Shown here piece by piece: positions 41,004 through 48,945 of a DNA stretch of 55,649 nucleotides (within the stretch, counting starts at the first letter, position 1; the number at the start of each line of letters is the position of its first letter). The DNA comes from an uncultured Lachnospiraceae bacterium (GTDB lineage: Bacteria; Bacillota; Clostridia; Lachnospirales; Lachnospiraceae), in the NCBI GenBank assembly GCA_910576895.1, contig CAJTJZ010000008.1:28047-83695 (forward strand). Direction: 5' to 3'. A program made the translations under genes and the position numbers. The notes under the pieces are model-generated. The model made no database searches, was not told where the DNA came from, and saw only the letters and a program-made list of their open reading frames with translations.

Positions 41004-42995
41004 ATGGAATTTATTTATGGAAAACAGGATTTTATAACAAGGCAGAGAGGGCAGGAAAATTGTTATTTATTAACAAATGGCTTAGGTGGTTTTTCCTGTG
41101 CAACAATGATAAATTCAAATACAAGAAATGATCATGCTTTGCTTATGGCATGTACAGAAGCACCAAATCATCGCTATAATCTGATTCATAGATTAGAGGA
41201 AACAATAGAGAGAAATGGAAAAGAACTTCATTTATCTAGTCAGGAATATTTAGATGCAAAGAAAAATGAAGAAGGCTATCAATATCTTTCCAGTTTTTCT
41301 TTTGAGGATACTCCAAAATGGATTTATCATATCGATGGCGTAGAGATTAGAAAAGAAATTGCTATGGCACAAGGAAAAAATCTGATTGCTGTAAAATATA
41401 TCATTGAAAATCGCACAAGAGATAATATAAAATTTCAAGTAATTCCTCATTTGCAATTTACAAAAAAAGGAGAAAAACTGGAATTTCAAAAATTACAAAA
41501 TATTATTTTTTCTAAAGAAGAAATAAAAGAAATACAGGAACAAAAAGTAAAGGCTTCCATTTGTGCAAATGGACATACTGTTTTTTTTACAACAAATGGA
41601 GAAATTAAATTATTTTCTCAGAAATATATAAAAGGTTTATATTATACTTATGATGAATGTGATGGAAGAACAAAAGATGGAAATACAATCATAAATCATA
41701 GTATTATAAAAGAAGTAGAGGCAGAAAAAGATGCAGTGCTGGAACTTATTTATAGTTTAGAGGAAGTAAAAGAATCTGCTGATCAGATAATAAAGGATCT
41801 TATAGCTTACCGTAAGGAATTAGTTTCTGTTTCCAAAGAAAAAAATCCTATTGCTGCTATGCTTGTAAAAAGTGCAAATCAATTTGTAGCAGAACGTACA
41901 TCTACGGGCGGTAAAACAATGTTAGCAGGATTTCCTTTTTTTGAAGATTGGGGAAGGGATACCATGATTGCTATGGTGGGCTGTTGTATTTATACAGGGC
42001 AGGTAATAACAGCAAAAAGTATTTTACGTACCTTTTCTAAGTATTGTTATCATGGATTAATGCCAAATCTTTTTCCAGAAGGAGAAAATAAACCACAATA
42101 TAATACAGGAGATGCCTCTCTTTTATTTCTTAATGCCGTTTATTTATATTATCAAAAAACAAACGATCTTTCTTTTGTTAAAGAATTATGGATAACAATG
42201 AAAGAGATTATAGCATGGTATAAAAAAGGGACAAGCTATGGAATCCATATGGATGAGGATGGATTGATTCTTGCAGGTCATGGACTTGATCAAGTAACTT
42301 GGATGGATGTGCGGATTGATCAAATTCTTCCTACACCTCGTCATGGAAAGCCAGTGGAGATTAATGCTTATTGGTATAATGCACTTCGTGTTATGAATGA
42401 ATTTAGTATGTTATTTCAAGAAGAAAGTGAGTATGCTGTTTTAGCTGAAAAAGTAAAACAAAGTTTTTGCAAAAAGTTTTGGAATGAAAAAAAGAATTGT
42501 TTAAAAGATGTACTTTGTGGAACAAATGCAGAAGAACAGATTCGATGTAATCAAATTTGGGCAGTTTCTATGCCATTTACCATGTTAAGTGAAGAACAAG
42601 AGAAACAGGTAGTGGATACTGTTTTTGAGAAATTATATACCCCATATGGACTTCGTACTTTAGAAAAAGAAGATCCTGAGTTTTGTGCTACGTATGGAGG
42701 AGAACAAAAAAAGCGAGACATGGCATATCATCAGGGGACTGTCTGGGTATATCCACTTGGAGCATATTACATGGCCTATTTAAAAACAAGAAATTATACA
42801 AAAGAGGCTGTAGAAAAAGTGGAGAGTCAACTAAAAGTTTTAGAAAATGCTATGCGGTATGGCTGTATTGGACAGCTTCCAGAAATTTATGATGGGGAAA
42901 ATCCATCTATTTCCAAAGGATGTTTTGCACAGGCATGGTCTGTAGGAGAAATTCTTAGGGTTTATTATGCCCTGCAGCAGGAAAAAGATAAATAA
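41004..42995 (+). CDS. Glycogen debranching enzyme (amylo-alpha-1,6-glucosidase type, GH133-like)
   Basis: 663 residues. The N-terminal beta-domain opens with NCYLLTNGLGGFSCATM and NTRNDHALLMA, characteristic of this enzyme group; the C-terminal alpha/alpha barrel has the active-site stretch FPFFEDWGRDTMIAMVG, then HGLMPNLFPEG, DASLLFLNAVYLYY, WMDVRID and the segment YHQGTVWVYPLGAYYMAYL. It hydrolyses alpha-1,6-linked glucose stubs, complementing the pullulanase just upstream and the phosphorylase downstream. Six bases separate it from pulA, so the two are cotranscribed. Confidence 0.92.
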   Translation: MEFIYGKQDFITRQRGQENCYLLTNGLGGFSCATMINSNTRNDHALLMACTEAPNHRYNLIHRLEETIERNGKELHLSSQEYLDAKKNEEGYQYLSSFSFEDTPKWIYHIDGVEIRKEIAMAQGKNLIAVKYIIENRTRDNIKFQVIPHLQFTKKGEKLEFQKLQNIIFSKEEIKEIQEQKVKASICANGHTVFFTTNGEIKLFSQKYIKGLYYTYDECDGRTKDGNTIINHSIIKEVEAEKDAVLELIYSLEEVKESADQIIKDLIAYRKELVSVSKEKNPIAAMLVKSANQFVAERTSTGGKTMLAGFPFFEDWGRDTMIAMVGCCIYTGQVITAKSILRTFSKYCYHGLMPNLFPEGENKPQYNTGDASLLFLNAVYLYYQKTNDLSFVKELWITMKEIIAWYKKGTSYGIHMDEDGLILAGHGLDQVTWMDVRIDQILPTPRHGKPVEINAYWYNALRVMNEFSMLFQEESEYAVLAEKVKQSFCKKFWNEKKNCLKDVLCGTNAEEQIRCNQIWAVSMPFTMLSEEQEKQVVDTVFEKLYTPYGLRTLEKEDPEFCATYGGEQKKRDMAYHQGTVWVYPLGAYYMAYLKTRNYTKEAVEKVESQLKVLENAMRYGCIGQLPEIYDGENPSISKGCFAQAWSVGEILRVYYALQQEKDK

Positions 42996-43013
42996 AAAAA
43001 ATAAATTTTCCTC

Positions 43014-43044
43014 TTGACATTGCCCTTGGGGTATCATGTAAGTT
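43014..43044 (+). promoter_or_regulatory. Candidate MerR-type promoter
   Basis: TTGACA at 43014-43019 is followed, after a long 19-bp spacer, by a weak -10 TAAGTT at 43039-43044. The spacer holds a pseudo-palindrome around CCCTTGGGG (43023-43031). Long spacers with a central dyad are the hallmark of promoters controlled by MerR proteins, here presumably the gene's own product. Confidence 0.5.
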
Positions 43045-43090
43045 AATAGTACAATGATCATTGTAACAGGAACTATTAACTTACATGATA
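43032..43090 (+). repeat. Perfect 19-bp inverted repeat with nested palindrome before the MerR-methyltransferase gene
   Basis: TATCATGTAAGTTAATAGT at 43032-43050 is matched exactly by its reverse complement at 43072-43090. The 21-bp loop contains a 14-bp perfect palindrome, ACAATGATCATTGT (43051-43064). The right arm ends three bases before the GGAG ribosome binding site (43094-43097). It could be an operator or an RNA hairpin limiting translation. Confidence 0.75.
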
Positions 43091-43105
43091 TAAGGAGAAT
43101 TTATT

Positions 43106-44284
43106 ATGGATAAAAAAATGACATCGGGAGAACTCGCTAAAAAAACAGGAGTATCTCAAAAGACAATTAGATTATATGATGAAAAGGGACTTTTAAAACC
43201 ATCTGATTATTCAGAAAGAAATTATCGACTTTATGATAAGGAAGCAATCCTTGTATTAGAAAAGATTATTGCATTAAAAAAGATAGGTCTTTCCTTAGAA
43301 GAAATTAAAGAACATTTGAAGTATGATCATGGTGATGATATTTTAAGTGTGCTAAAAGAACAACTTGAAATAATGGAGCAAAAAAAAGGTGAGATTGAAA
43401 AAAGTATTCTATGTATTAAAAATGCGATAGAACGTAGCAGCGGAATGGTAGATTGGGATTTAGTATCCGATATTATTCGCAAAATTCAAATAGATCAAAG
43501 AGCAGATGAAGGGCATTTTGAGGCATTGAAACGTAGTGTTGATCCTGTAGATTGGTATGTGAAAATCTATGATTCCTTACCTATAAAGGAAGGGGCAAAG
43601 GTGCTTGATTTAGGTTGTGGTTTTAGTAAACTTTGGAGAAATAACTGGGGAAGGATACCCAAAAATACAGAGATATTTGCTTATGATATTCATGGTAGCT
43701 GGGCAGAGGATTTTGCAAGGTTTGTAAAGGAACAAAAGGATACACTTTCTGAAAAGGTAACTATTCAGGTTCTTTGGGGAGATGTAGAAAAGGCAGATAC
43801 ATGGGAGAATATTAAGAAAGAAACATATTCTTTGATTATTGCTCATTATTTGAATGGATTTTTAGATGATAGGGAAAAATTGCTGGAACGTGTTTCTTCT
43901 GTATTAGATGATAATGGAATGTTTACTATGACCGGAAGTGATAGTGGTAGGAGACATCTGGATATAAAGGATATTTTTGATACAATAGGTCTTGATACAA
44001 AATTTATAGATAAATGTTATCAAACGGGAAAAGAAAAACATCAAAAATTAGAAGAAACGTTAAAACAATATTTTGGCAGAGTGGAAGTAATTACATTATC
44101 TAGTTGTATGGGCTATAAGAATAGTAATGAGATTTTAGAGAAATTACAAACAATATATCCTGAACAGAGAAAATATCTGATAGCGAATAAAGGAAAAATG
44201 AAAAAATACTTTGATCAATGGATAGAGGAACATGGAAACTTTATTTTAAAATCAGAAACAGAGTTTTGGCATTGTTATAAATAA
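43106..44284 (+). CDS. MerR regulator fused to an S-adenosylmethionine-dependent methyltransferase domain
   Basis: 392 residues. Residues 1-70 are a MerR DNA-binding domain (SGELAKKTGVSQKTIRLYDEKGLLKP, then NYRLYDKEAI), followed by the dimerisation coiled coil to about 120. Residues 150-392 are a class I methyltransferase: motif I KVLDLGCGFSKLW, then an acidic FAYDIHG and a later LIIAHYLNGFLDD. MerR proteins normally bind small effectors through their C-terminal domain; here the effector part could sense SAM or its methyl acceptor, or be an enzyme. The fusion pattern is known in Clostridia but its function is not. It follows the debranching enzyme by 110 bp with its own promoter. Confidence 0.88.
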   Translation: MDKKMTSGELAKKTGVSQKTIRLYDEKGLLKPSDYSERNYRLYDKEAILVLEKIIALKKIGLSLEEIKEHLKYDHGDDILSVLKEQLEIMEQKKGEIEKSILCIKNAIERSSGMVDWDLVSDIIRKIQIDQRADEGHFEALKRSVDPVDWYVKIYDSLPIKEGAKVLDLGCGFSKLWRNNWGRIPKNTEIFAYDIHGSWAEDFARFVKEQKDTLSEKVTIQVLWGDVEKADTWENIKKETYSLIIAHYLNGFLDDREKLLERVSSVLDDNGMFTMTGSDSGRRHLDIKDIFDTIGLDTKFIDKCYQTGKEKHQKLEETLKQYFGRVEVITLSSCMGYKNSNEILEKLQTIYPEQRKYLIANKGKMKKYFDQWIEEHGNFILKSETEFWHCYK

Positions 44285-44311
44285 GAAATAAGCTGCTTTA
44301 TTAAAAAAATA

Positions 44312-44374
44312 AAATCAGGTGTGTTATATATTGTTTTATATATTGTTTTATAGATTATTTAACACACCTGATTT
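44312..44374 (+). terminator. Hairpin terminator with long loop
   Basis: AAATCAGGTGTGTTA at 44312-44326 pairs perfectly over 15 bp with TAACACACCTGATTT at 44360-44374. The 33-nt loop contains two copies of TATATTGTTTTA. It separates the MerR-methyltransferase gene from the HAD gene. Confidence 0.7.
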
Positions 44375-44409
44375 CTTAGTTTTGAAAACTTTAGGAAAGG
44401 AAAAAAATT

Positions 44410-45156
44410 ATGTATCAGAATTATATTTTTGATTTATATGGAACATTAGTAGATATTCATACAGATGAGAATGATTTGATTGTATGGGAAAAATTAGCAC
44501 TTTTTTATGGTTATTATGGTGCTTTTTATCAACCGCAAGAATTAAAAGATTCTTATTTTCGGCTTGTAGGTCAGGAAAAAGAAGGAAAACAGCTTTCTTT
44601 ACATAGTCAGCCTAATTATAATCATGAAGCAAATCCAGAAATTCAAATAGAAAGAGTATTTGAAAAATTATTTACAGAGAAAGGGAAAAAAGCAAAGAAT
44701 GGATTGGCAATTTATGCAGGGCAGTTTTTCCGAGTGCTTACAACAGAATATATTTGTCTTTATCAAGGTGTGACAACTATGTTAAAAAAATTAAAGGAAA
44801 AAGGAAAGAATATTTATCTTTTATCAAATGCACAAAGAATTTTTACAGAATATGAGCTTGTTATGTTAGGTATTATAAGGTACTTTAATGGCATTATGAT
44901 TTCTTCTGATTATGGAATAAAAAAACCAGAACTTCGATTTTTTGAGTTATTATTGGAAAAATATAATTTAGATAAAAACGAAAGTATTATGATTGGAAAT
45001 GATGGAACTTGTGATATTGATGGTGGGAAAAGGGCAGGTATGGATACTTATTATATTCATTCCAATCTTTCACCAAAGGATATAGAAAAAGTTGATGCTA
45101 CTTATATCCAAATGGAAATGGATATGGAAAAATTTTGTCATGTGTTAAAAATTTAA
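44410..45156 (+). CDS. HAD-family hydrolase
   Basis: 248 residues. HAD motif I FDLYGTLVD lies at 8-16 (nucleophile Asp8 or so; the usual second Asp is replaced by Tyr, which is seen in some haloacid dehalogenase-type and YjjG-like members), motif II is LLSNAQRIF, motif III the Lys in GIKKPELRFF and motif IV IGNDGTCDIDGGKRAGM. A helical cap lies between motifs I and II. Phosphatase activity on a small metabolite or nucleotide is expected. Replacement of the acid/base Asp in motif I suggests a dehalogenase-like mechanism or low phosphatase activity. It stands alone between two hairpins. Confidence 0.85.
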   Translation: MYQNYIFDLYGTLVDIHTDENDLIVWEKLALFYGYYGAFYQPQELKDSYFRLVGQEKEGKQLSLHSQPNYNHEANPEIQIERVFEKLFTEKGKKAKNGLAIYAGQFFRVLTTEYICLYQGVTTMLKKLKEKGKNIYLLSNAQRIFTEYELVMLGIIRYFNGIMISSDYGIKKPELRFFELLLEKYNLDKNESIMIGNDGTCDIDGGKRAGMDTYYIHSNLSPKDIEKVDATYIQMEMDMEKFCHVLKI

Positions 45157-45158
45157 GT

Positions 45159-45192
45159 ATACTGGCGGTCAGGTTTTTTTGATCGCCAGTAT
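45159..45192. terminator. Bidirectional hairpin between convergent genes
   Basis: ATACTGGCGGTCA at 45159-45171 pairs with TGATCGCCAGTAT at 45180-45192 (one G-T pair) around a T-rich 8-nt loop. It lies 3 bp after the HAD gene and 12 bp before the stop of the minus-strand LacI gene. Confidence 0.7.
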
Positions 45193-45203
45193 ATGTCATG
45201 CCC

Positions 45204-46202
45204 TTATTTGAAAGAAACTGCACTTGTGGAATTTCTTTCAATAAGTTCTGCCTGAAGTAATAGAGAACTTATGGCGGTTTGGTTTAATAGACTAGAAAGA
45301 GCATAATAACCGCAGCGACCAAGGGCATTGCGATCTTGGCGAATGGTAGTTAATCCCGGTGTAGTATAGGCACTAAAAGGAGCATCATCAAAACCAATAA
45401 TACTAATATCATCTGGTATTTTATATTTTAATTCTTTACAATGAGCCATAACAGCGGTTGCAAGACTATCATGGCTGCATAAAATCGCCGTTACATGGTT
45501 TTTTAAAAGGATTGGAAGATAGGTTAAGGTGCATTCAGAAATATAGTAGGAGCATCCAATAAAATCTTTATTAATGGTAAGATTGTGGCGTTCCATAGCG
45601 TGAAGGTAGGCATGATAACGGGCAATGGTAATGTGAGATTCCAAAGCACCGCCTAAATAACCAATGGCAGTATGTCCAAGTTTTTTTAAATGAGCAACAG
45701 CCATATCAAAACCTTCTTCATTATTAACACCTACATAGGCAATACAGGGGTTTTCTGGAATATAATTATCATAAAGTACGGCTGGTATATGTGCTGTTTT
45801 TAATTCCTCCATCCAAGGATCAACAAGAGAGAAGCCTAAAATAAAAGCTCCTTGATATTGATTTTCTAACATAAAAACATCATATCCTGTTTGTTTTTGC
45901 ATTTCTTCTGATAAAGAAATGGTTTCTACTTCCCAGCCTGCTGGAATAGCCAATTGTTTAAATCCAATTACAATATCATGTCCAAATCCCATTGGATCTT
46001 CATACTCCATATTTTCAATTAAAACACATAATTTTTTTGGATTGTCTTTTCGTATTCTGTTTTTTTCATATCCAATTTCAACGGCAGTTTCCACAATTTT
46101 TTTGCGGAGAGTTTCACTAATATCATCAGCATTATTTAATGCTTTGGAAACGGTACTTTTAGAAACACCTACTTTAGCTGCAATATCATTAATTGTAGGC
46201 AT
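45204..46202 (-). CDS. LacI-family transcriptional regulator, probable maltodextrin/glycogen regulator
   Basis: The open frame reaches back to 46460, but the LacI headpiece starts at an ATG at 46202 (MPTINDIAAKVGVSKSTVSKALN) preceded by GGGGTGAG, giving 332 residues. The helix-turn-helix is followed by a hinge and a periplasmic-binding-protein-like sugar domain (YVGVNNEEGFDMAVAHLKKLGHTAIGYLGG, ILCSHDSLATAVMAHCKE, ISIIGFDDAPFSAYTTPGLTTIRQD). It is divergent from the glycogen phosphorylase gene and is the best candidate to bind the GAAACTAAGCGAAAC element shared by that gene and the maltodextrin transporter. Its own promoter is in the intergenic region. Confidence 0.9.
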   Translation of the reverse strand: MPTINDIAAKVGVSKSTVSKALNNADDISETLRKKIVETAVEIGYEKNRIRKDNPKKLCVLIENMEYEDPMGFGHDIVIGFKQLAIPAGWEVETISLSEEMQKQTGYDVFMLENQYQGAFILGFSLVDPWMEELKTAHIPAVLYDNYIPENPCIAYVGVNNEEGFDMAVAHLKKLGHTAIGYLGGALESHITIARYHAYLHAMERHNLTINKDFIGCSYYISECTLTYLPILLKNHVTAILCSHDSLATAVMAHCKELKYKIPDDISIIGFDDAPFSAYTTPGLTTIRQDRNALGRCGYYALSSLLNQTAISSLLLQAELIERNSTSAVSFK

Positions 46203-46254
46203 AAACTCACCCCCTAAGTGGCTGTTTTCTGTATGTGTCAATAGAATAATCCTT

Positions 46255-46283
46255 ATTATACAAAATTGAGAAATAAAAAGCAA
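46255..46283 (-). promoter_or_regulatory. Candidate promoter of the minus-strand LacI gene
   Basis: On the minus strand TTGCTT (46283-46278) and a perfect TATAAT (46260-46255) are 17 bp apart, 53 bp upstream of the start at 46202. Confidence 0.55.
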
Positions 46284-46331
46284 TATTTCAAAAAAAGATT
46301 GATATAATGACTGAAAATATGAAAAAAACAG

Positions 46332-46385
46332 TTGACATTTTGTGGATATTGTAGTAAATATAAAGAGAAGGAAACTAAGCGAAAC
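46332..46385 (+). promoter_or_regulatory. Promoter and shared operator of glycogen phosphorylase
   Basis: TTGACA at 46332-46337 and TAAATA at 46355-46360 (17-bp spacing) are followed by GAAACTAAGCGAAAC at 46371-46385. In this copy the element reads as a direct repeat GAAACTAA-GC-GAAACTAA with a 10-bp period. The arrangement matches that at 35251-35305 to within one base of spacing. Confidence 0.75.
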
Positions 46386-46481
46386 TAAAAGATAGATAAA
46401 AAATAAATATACTAAAAGAGAAAGAATAAAAATGCGAAACAAATCAAAACTTATTATCAAAAAGAAAGGAGTCGTTGGTTT

Positions 46482-48734
46482 ATGTTACAGGAAATTTGCA
46501 AAGACCGTTATGGTAAGGAATTGAAGGAACTTACAAATGAGGAGATTTATCTTGCATTACTGGAGATGGTCAAAGATTTAGCAGCAAAAAAGGAAAGTAT
46601 AGAGGGAAAGAAAAAAATTTACTATATTTCTGCAGAGTTTTTGATTGGAAAATTATTATCTAATAATTTAATTAATCTTGGCATTTTTGATAAGGTAAAA
46701 AAGGAACTAGAGGAGAATGGAAAATCTATTTATGAAATCGAGGAAATCGAACCAGAACCATCTTTGGGAAATGGCGGATTAGGAAGGCTTGCTGCCTGCT
46801 TTTTAGATTCTATAGCAACACTTGGACTTAATGGAGATGGGATTGGATTAAATTATCATCTTGGATTATTCAAACAAGTATTTGAAAATAAAAAACAAAA
46901 GGAAACAAGCAATCCATGGATAGAATCTGAGAGCTGGCTTACAAAAACAGATGTTAGTTATGAAATTTATTTTGGAGATCATAAAGTAACTTCCCGTTTA
47001 TATGATATTGATGTTGTGGGTTATAATAATCGTATAAATAAGTTACATTTATTTGATATTGATACAATAGATGAAACAATTGTTGATAAAGATGGAATTT
47101 CTTTTGATAAATCGGATATTGATAAAAACCTAACTTTATTTCTCTATCCAGATGATAGCGATGAAGCAGGGCAGATTTTAAGAGTATATCAACAGTATTT
47201 TATGGTTAGTAATGCAGCAAGGTTGATTTTAGAAGAATGTAAAAGAAAAGGATCGAATTTACATGACTTACCAGAATATGCAGTGATTCAAATTAATGAC
47301 ACACATCCATCTATGGTAATTCCAGAATTAATTCGTCTGCTTCAGGAGGAAGGTATTTCCGAGGAGGAAGCGATAGAAATTGTTTCTAAAACTTGTGCTT
47401 ATACAAATCATACCATTTTAGCAGAAGCATTGGAAAAATGGCCAATGGATTTCTTAGAAAAAGCAGTTCCTCAGCTTGTTCCAATTATTAAAATGCTAGA
47501 TAAAAAGGTAAGAGAAAAATATAACGATTCTTCCGTTTATATTATTGATAATGAGAATCGTGTGCATATGGCACATATGGATATTCATTATGGATTTAGC
47601 GTAAATGGAGTCGCTTATCTGCATACAGAAATTTTAAAGAAAAATGAATTGCATAACTTTTATGAAATTTATCCAGAAAAATTTAATAATAAGACAAATG
47701 GTATTACATTCCGCCGTTGGCTTTTCCATTGTAATGAAGCACTTACGGCTTATATTGATGAATTAATTGGAATAGAATATAAAAAAGATGCTGCAAAATT
47801 GAAGGATTTAGAAAAGTATATAGAAGATGAAAGTGTTTTAAACCATCTTTTAGAAATTAAAGCGGAAAATAAAAAGATTCTAAAAGATTATATAATGGAA
47901 ACACAAAAAATTGAAATCAATGAAAATTCTATTTTTGATATTCAAGTAAAACGTCTTCATGAATATAAACGGCAGCAGTTAAATGCACTTTATGTAATTT
48001 ATAAATATTTACAGATTAAAAAAGGAAATTTGCCAAAGACTCCAATTACTGTTATTTTTGGAGCAAAGGCAGCACCAGCATATACAACAGCAAAAGATAT
48101 TATTCATTTAATTTTGTGTTTGCAGGAAGTGATTCAAAATGACCCTAGCGTAAACCCATATTTGAATCTTGTTATGGTAGAAAATTATAATGTATCAAAG
48201 GCAGCAAAATTAATTCCTGCTTGTGATATTTCTGAGCAGATTTCTCTTGCATCAAAAGAGGCGAGTGGTACTGGCAATATGAAATTTATGTTAAATGGTG
48301 CTGTTACAATTGGAACAATGGATGGTGCAAATGTGGAAATTGAACAGCTTGTTGGCAGAGAAAATATTTATATCTTCGGTGAAACAAGCGAACAAGTCAT
48401 TGAACATTATGAAAAAGAGGATTATATTGCAGCAGATTATTACATTAACGATAAAGAAATAAAAGAACTTGTTGATTTTATTATTAGCAGTGAAGTGATG
48501 AAAATAGGAGATGTAAAAGCATTACTACGTCTTCATACAGAACTTGTAGGAAAAGATTGGTTTATGACATTCCCTGATTTAAAGGAATATATTCGTGTGA
48601 AGGAAACTGCTTTTAAAGATTATGAAGATCGTATGGAATGGGCAAGGAAAATGTTAGTAAATATTAGTAGAGCAGGATTCTTTTCTTCAGATCGTACTAT
48701 AGAAGAATATAATAAGGATATTTGGAAGTTGTAA
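46482..48734 (+). CDS. glgP: Glycogen/alpha-glucan phosphorylase (GT35)
   Basis: 750 residues, in the shorter bacterial range. Landmarks are YISAEFLIGKLLSNNLINLG, EPEPSLGNGGLGRLAACFLDS, IQINDTHPSM, NGITFRRWL, VKRLHEYKRQQLN, FGAKAAPAY and the PLP-lysine segment ASGTGNMKFMLNGAVTIGTMDGAN. It splits alpha-1,4-glucans with phosphate to glucose-1-phosphate in the cytoplasm. Together with the pullulanase and debranching enzyme it degrades glycogen or imported dextrins completely. AAAGGAG about 10 bases upstream supports ATG 46482. Regulation is likely by the divergent LacI protein through the shared operator. Confidence 0.95.
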   Translation: MLQEICKDRYGKELKELTNEEIYLALLEMVKDLAAKKESIEGKKKIYYISAEFLIGKLLSNNLINLGIFDKVKKELEENGKSIYEIEEIEPEPSLGNGGLGRLAACFLDSIATLGLNGDGIGLNYHLGLFKQVFENKKQKETSNPWIESESWLTKTDVSYEIYFGDHKVTSRLYDIDVVGYNNRINKLHLFDIDTIDETIVDKDGISFDKSDIDKNLTLFLYPDDSDEAGQILRVYQQYFMVSNAARLILEECKRKGSNLHDLPEYAVIQINDTHPSMVIPELIRLLQEEGISEEEAIEIVSKTCAYTNHTILAEALEKWPMDFLEKAVPQLVPIIKMLDKKVREKYNDSSVYIIDNENRVHMAHMDIHYGFSVNGVAYLHTEILKKNELHNFYEIYPEKFNNKTNGITFRRWLFHCNEALTAYIDELIGIEYKKDAAKLKDLEKYIEDESVLNHLLEIKAENKKILKDYIMETQKIEINENSIFDIQVKRLHEYKRQQLNALYVIYKYLQIKKGNLPKTPITVIFGAKAAPAYTTAKDIIHLILCLQEVIQNDPSVNPYLNLVMVENYNVSKAAKLIPACDISEQISLASKEASGTGNMKFMLNGAVTIGTMDGANVEIEQLVGRENIYIFGETSEQVIEHYEKEDYIAADYYINDKEIKELVDFIISSEVMKIGDVKALLRLHTELVGKDWFMTFPDLKEYIRVKETAFKDYEDRMEWARKMLVNISRAGFFSSDRTIEEYNKDIWKL

Positions 48735-48810
48735 GAAACTATCTTGAATTCTATTGTAATAGGAAAGTATACCCATAAACGAAAAAGTTTATATATTTTG
48801 TAATTGTAAA

Positions 48811-48852
48811 AATAGACAGCAAGAAATTATATAGGTATTCTTGCTGTCTATT
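48811..48852. terminator. Strong hairpin between glgP and the minus-strand chemoreceptor
   Basis: AATAGACAGCAAGAA at 48811-48825 pairs perfectly over 15 bp with TTCTTGCTGTCTATT at 48838-48852. On the minus strand it is followed by TTTACAATT, so it can end the receptor transcript; it may also stop glgP transcripts. Confidence 0.75.
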
Positions 48853-48945
48853 CAGCTTTGACGAGAAAAAATTTTTTTTAATATTTTTTGAGAACTTTTG
48901 ATTCTTCAGTTAGGAAGACAGCCCGTAAATACAACTTTTTTACTT

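Noticed and set aside
44327..44352. Short tandem repeat TATATTGTTTTA considered as a CRISPR-like or variable repeat
   Set aside because: There are only two adjacent copies, with no spacers, and both lie in the loop of a terminator hairpin.
46203..46460. N-terminal extension of the minus-strand LacI protein with hydrophobic residues
   Set aside because: The LacI headpiece begins exactly at 46202 with a good ribosome binding site, and the extension would cover its own promoter and that of glgP.
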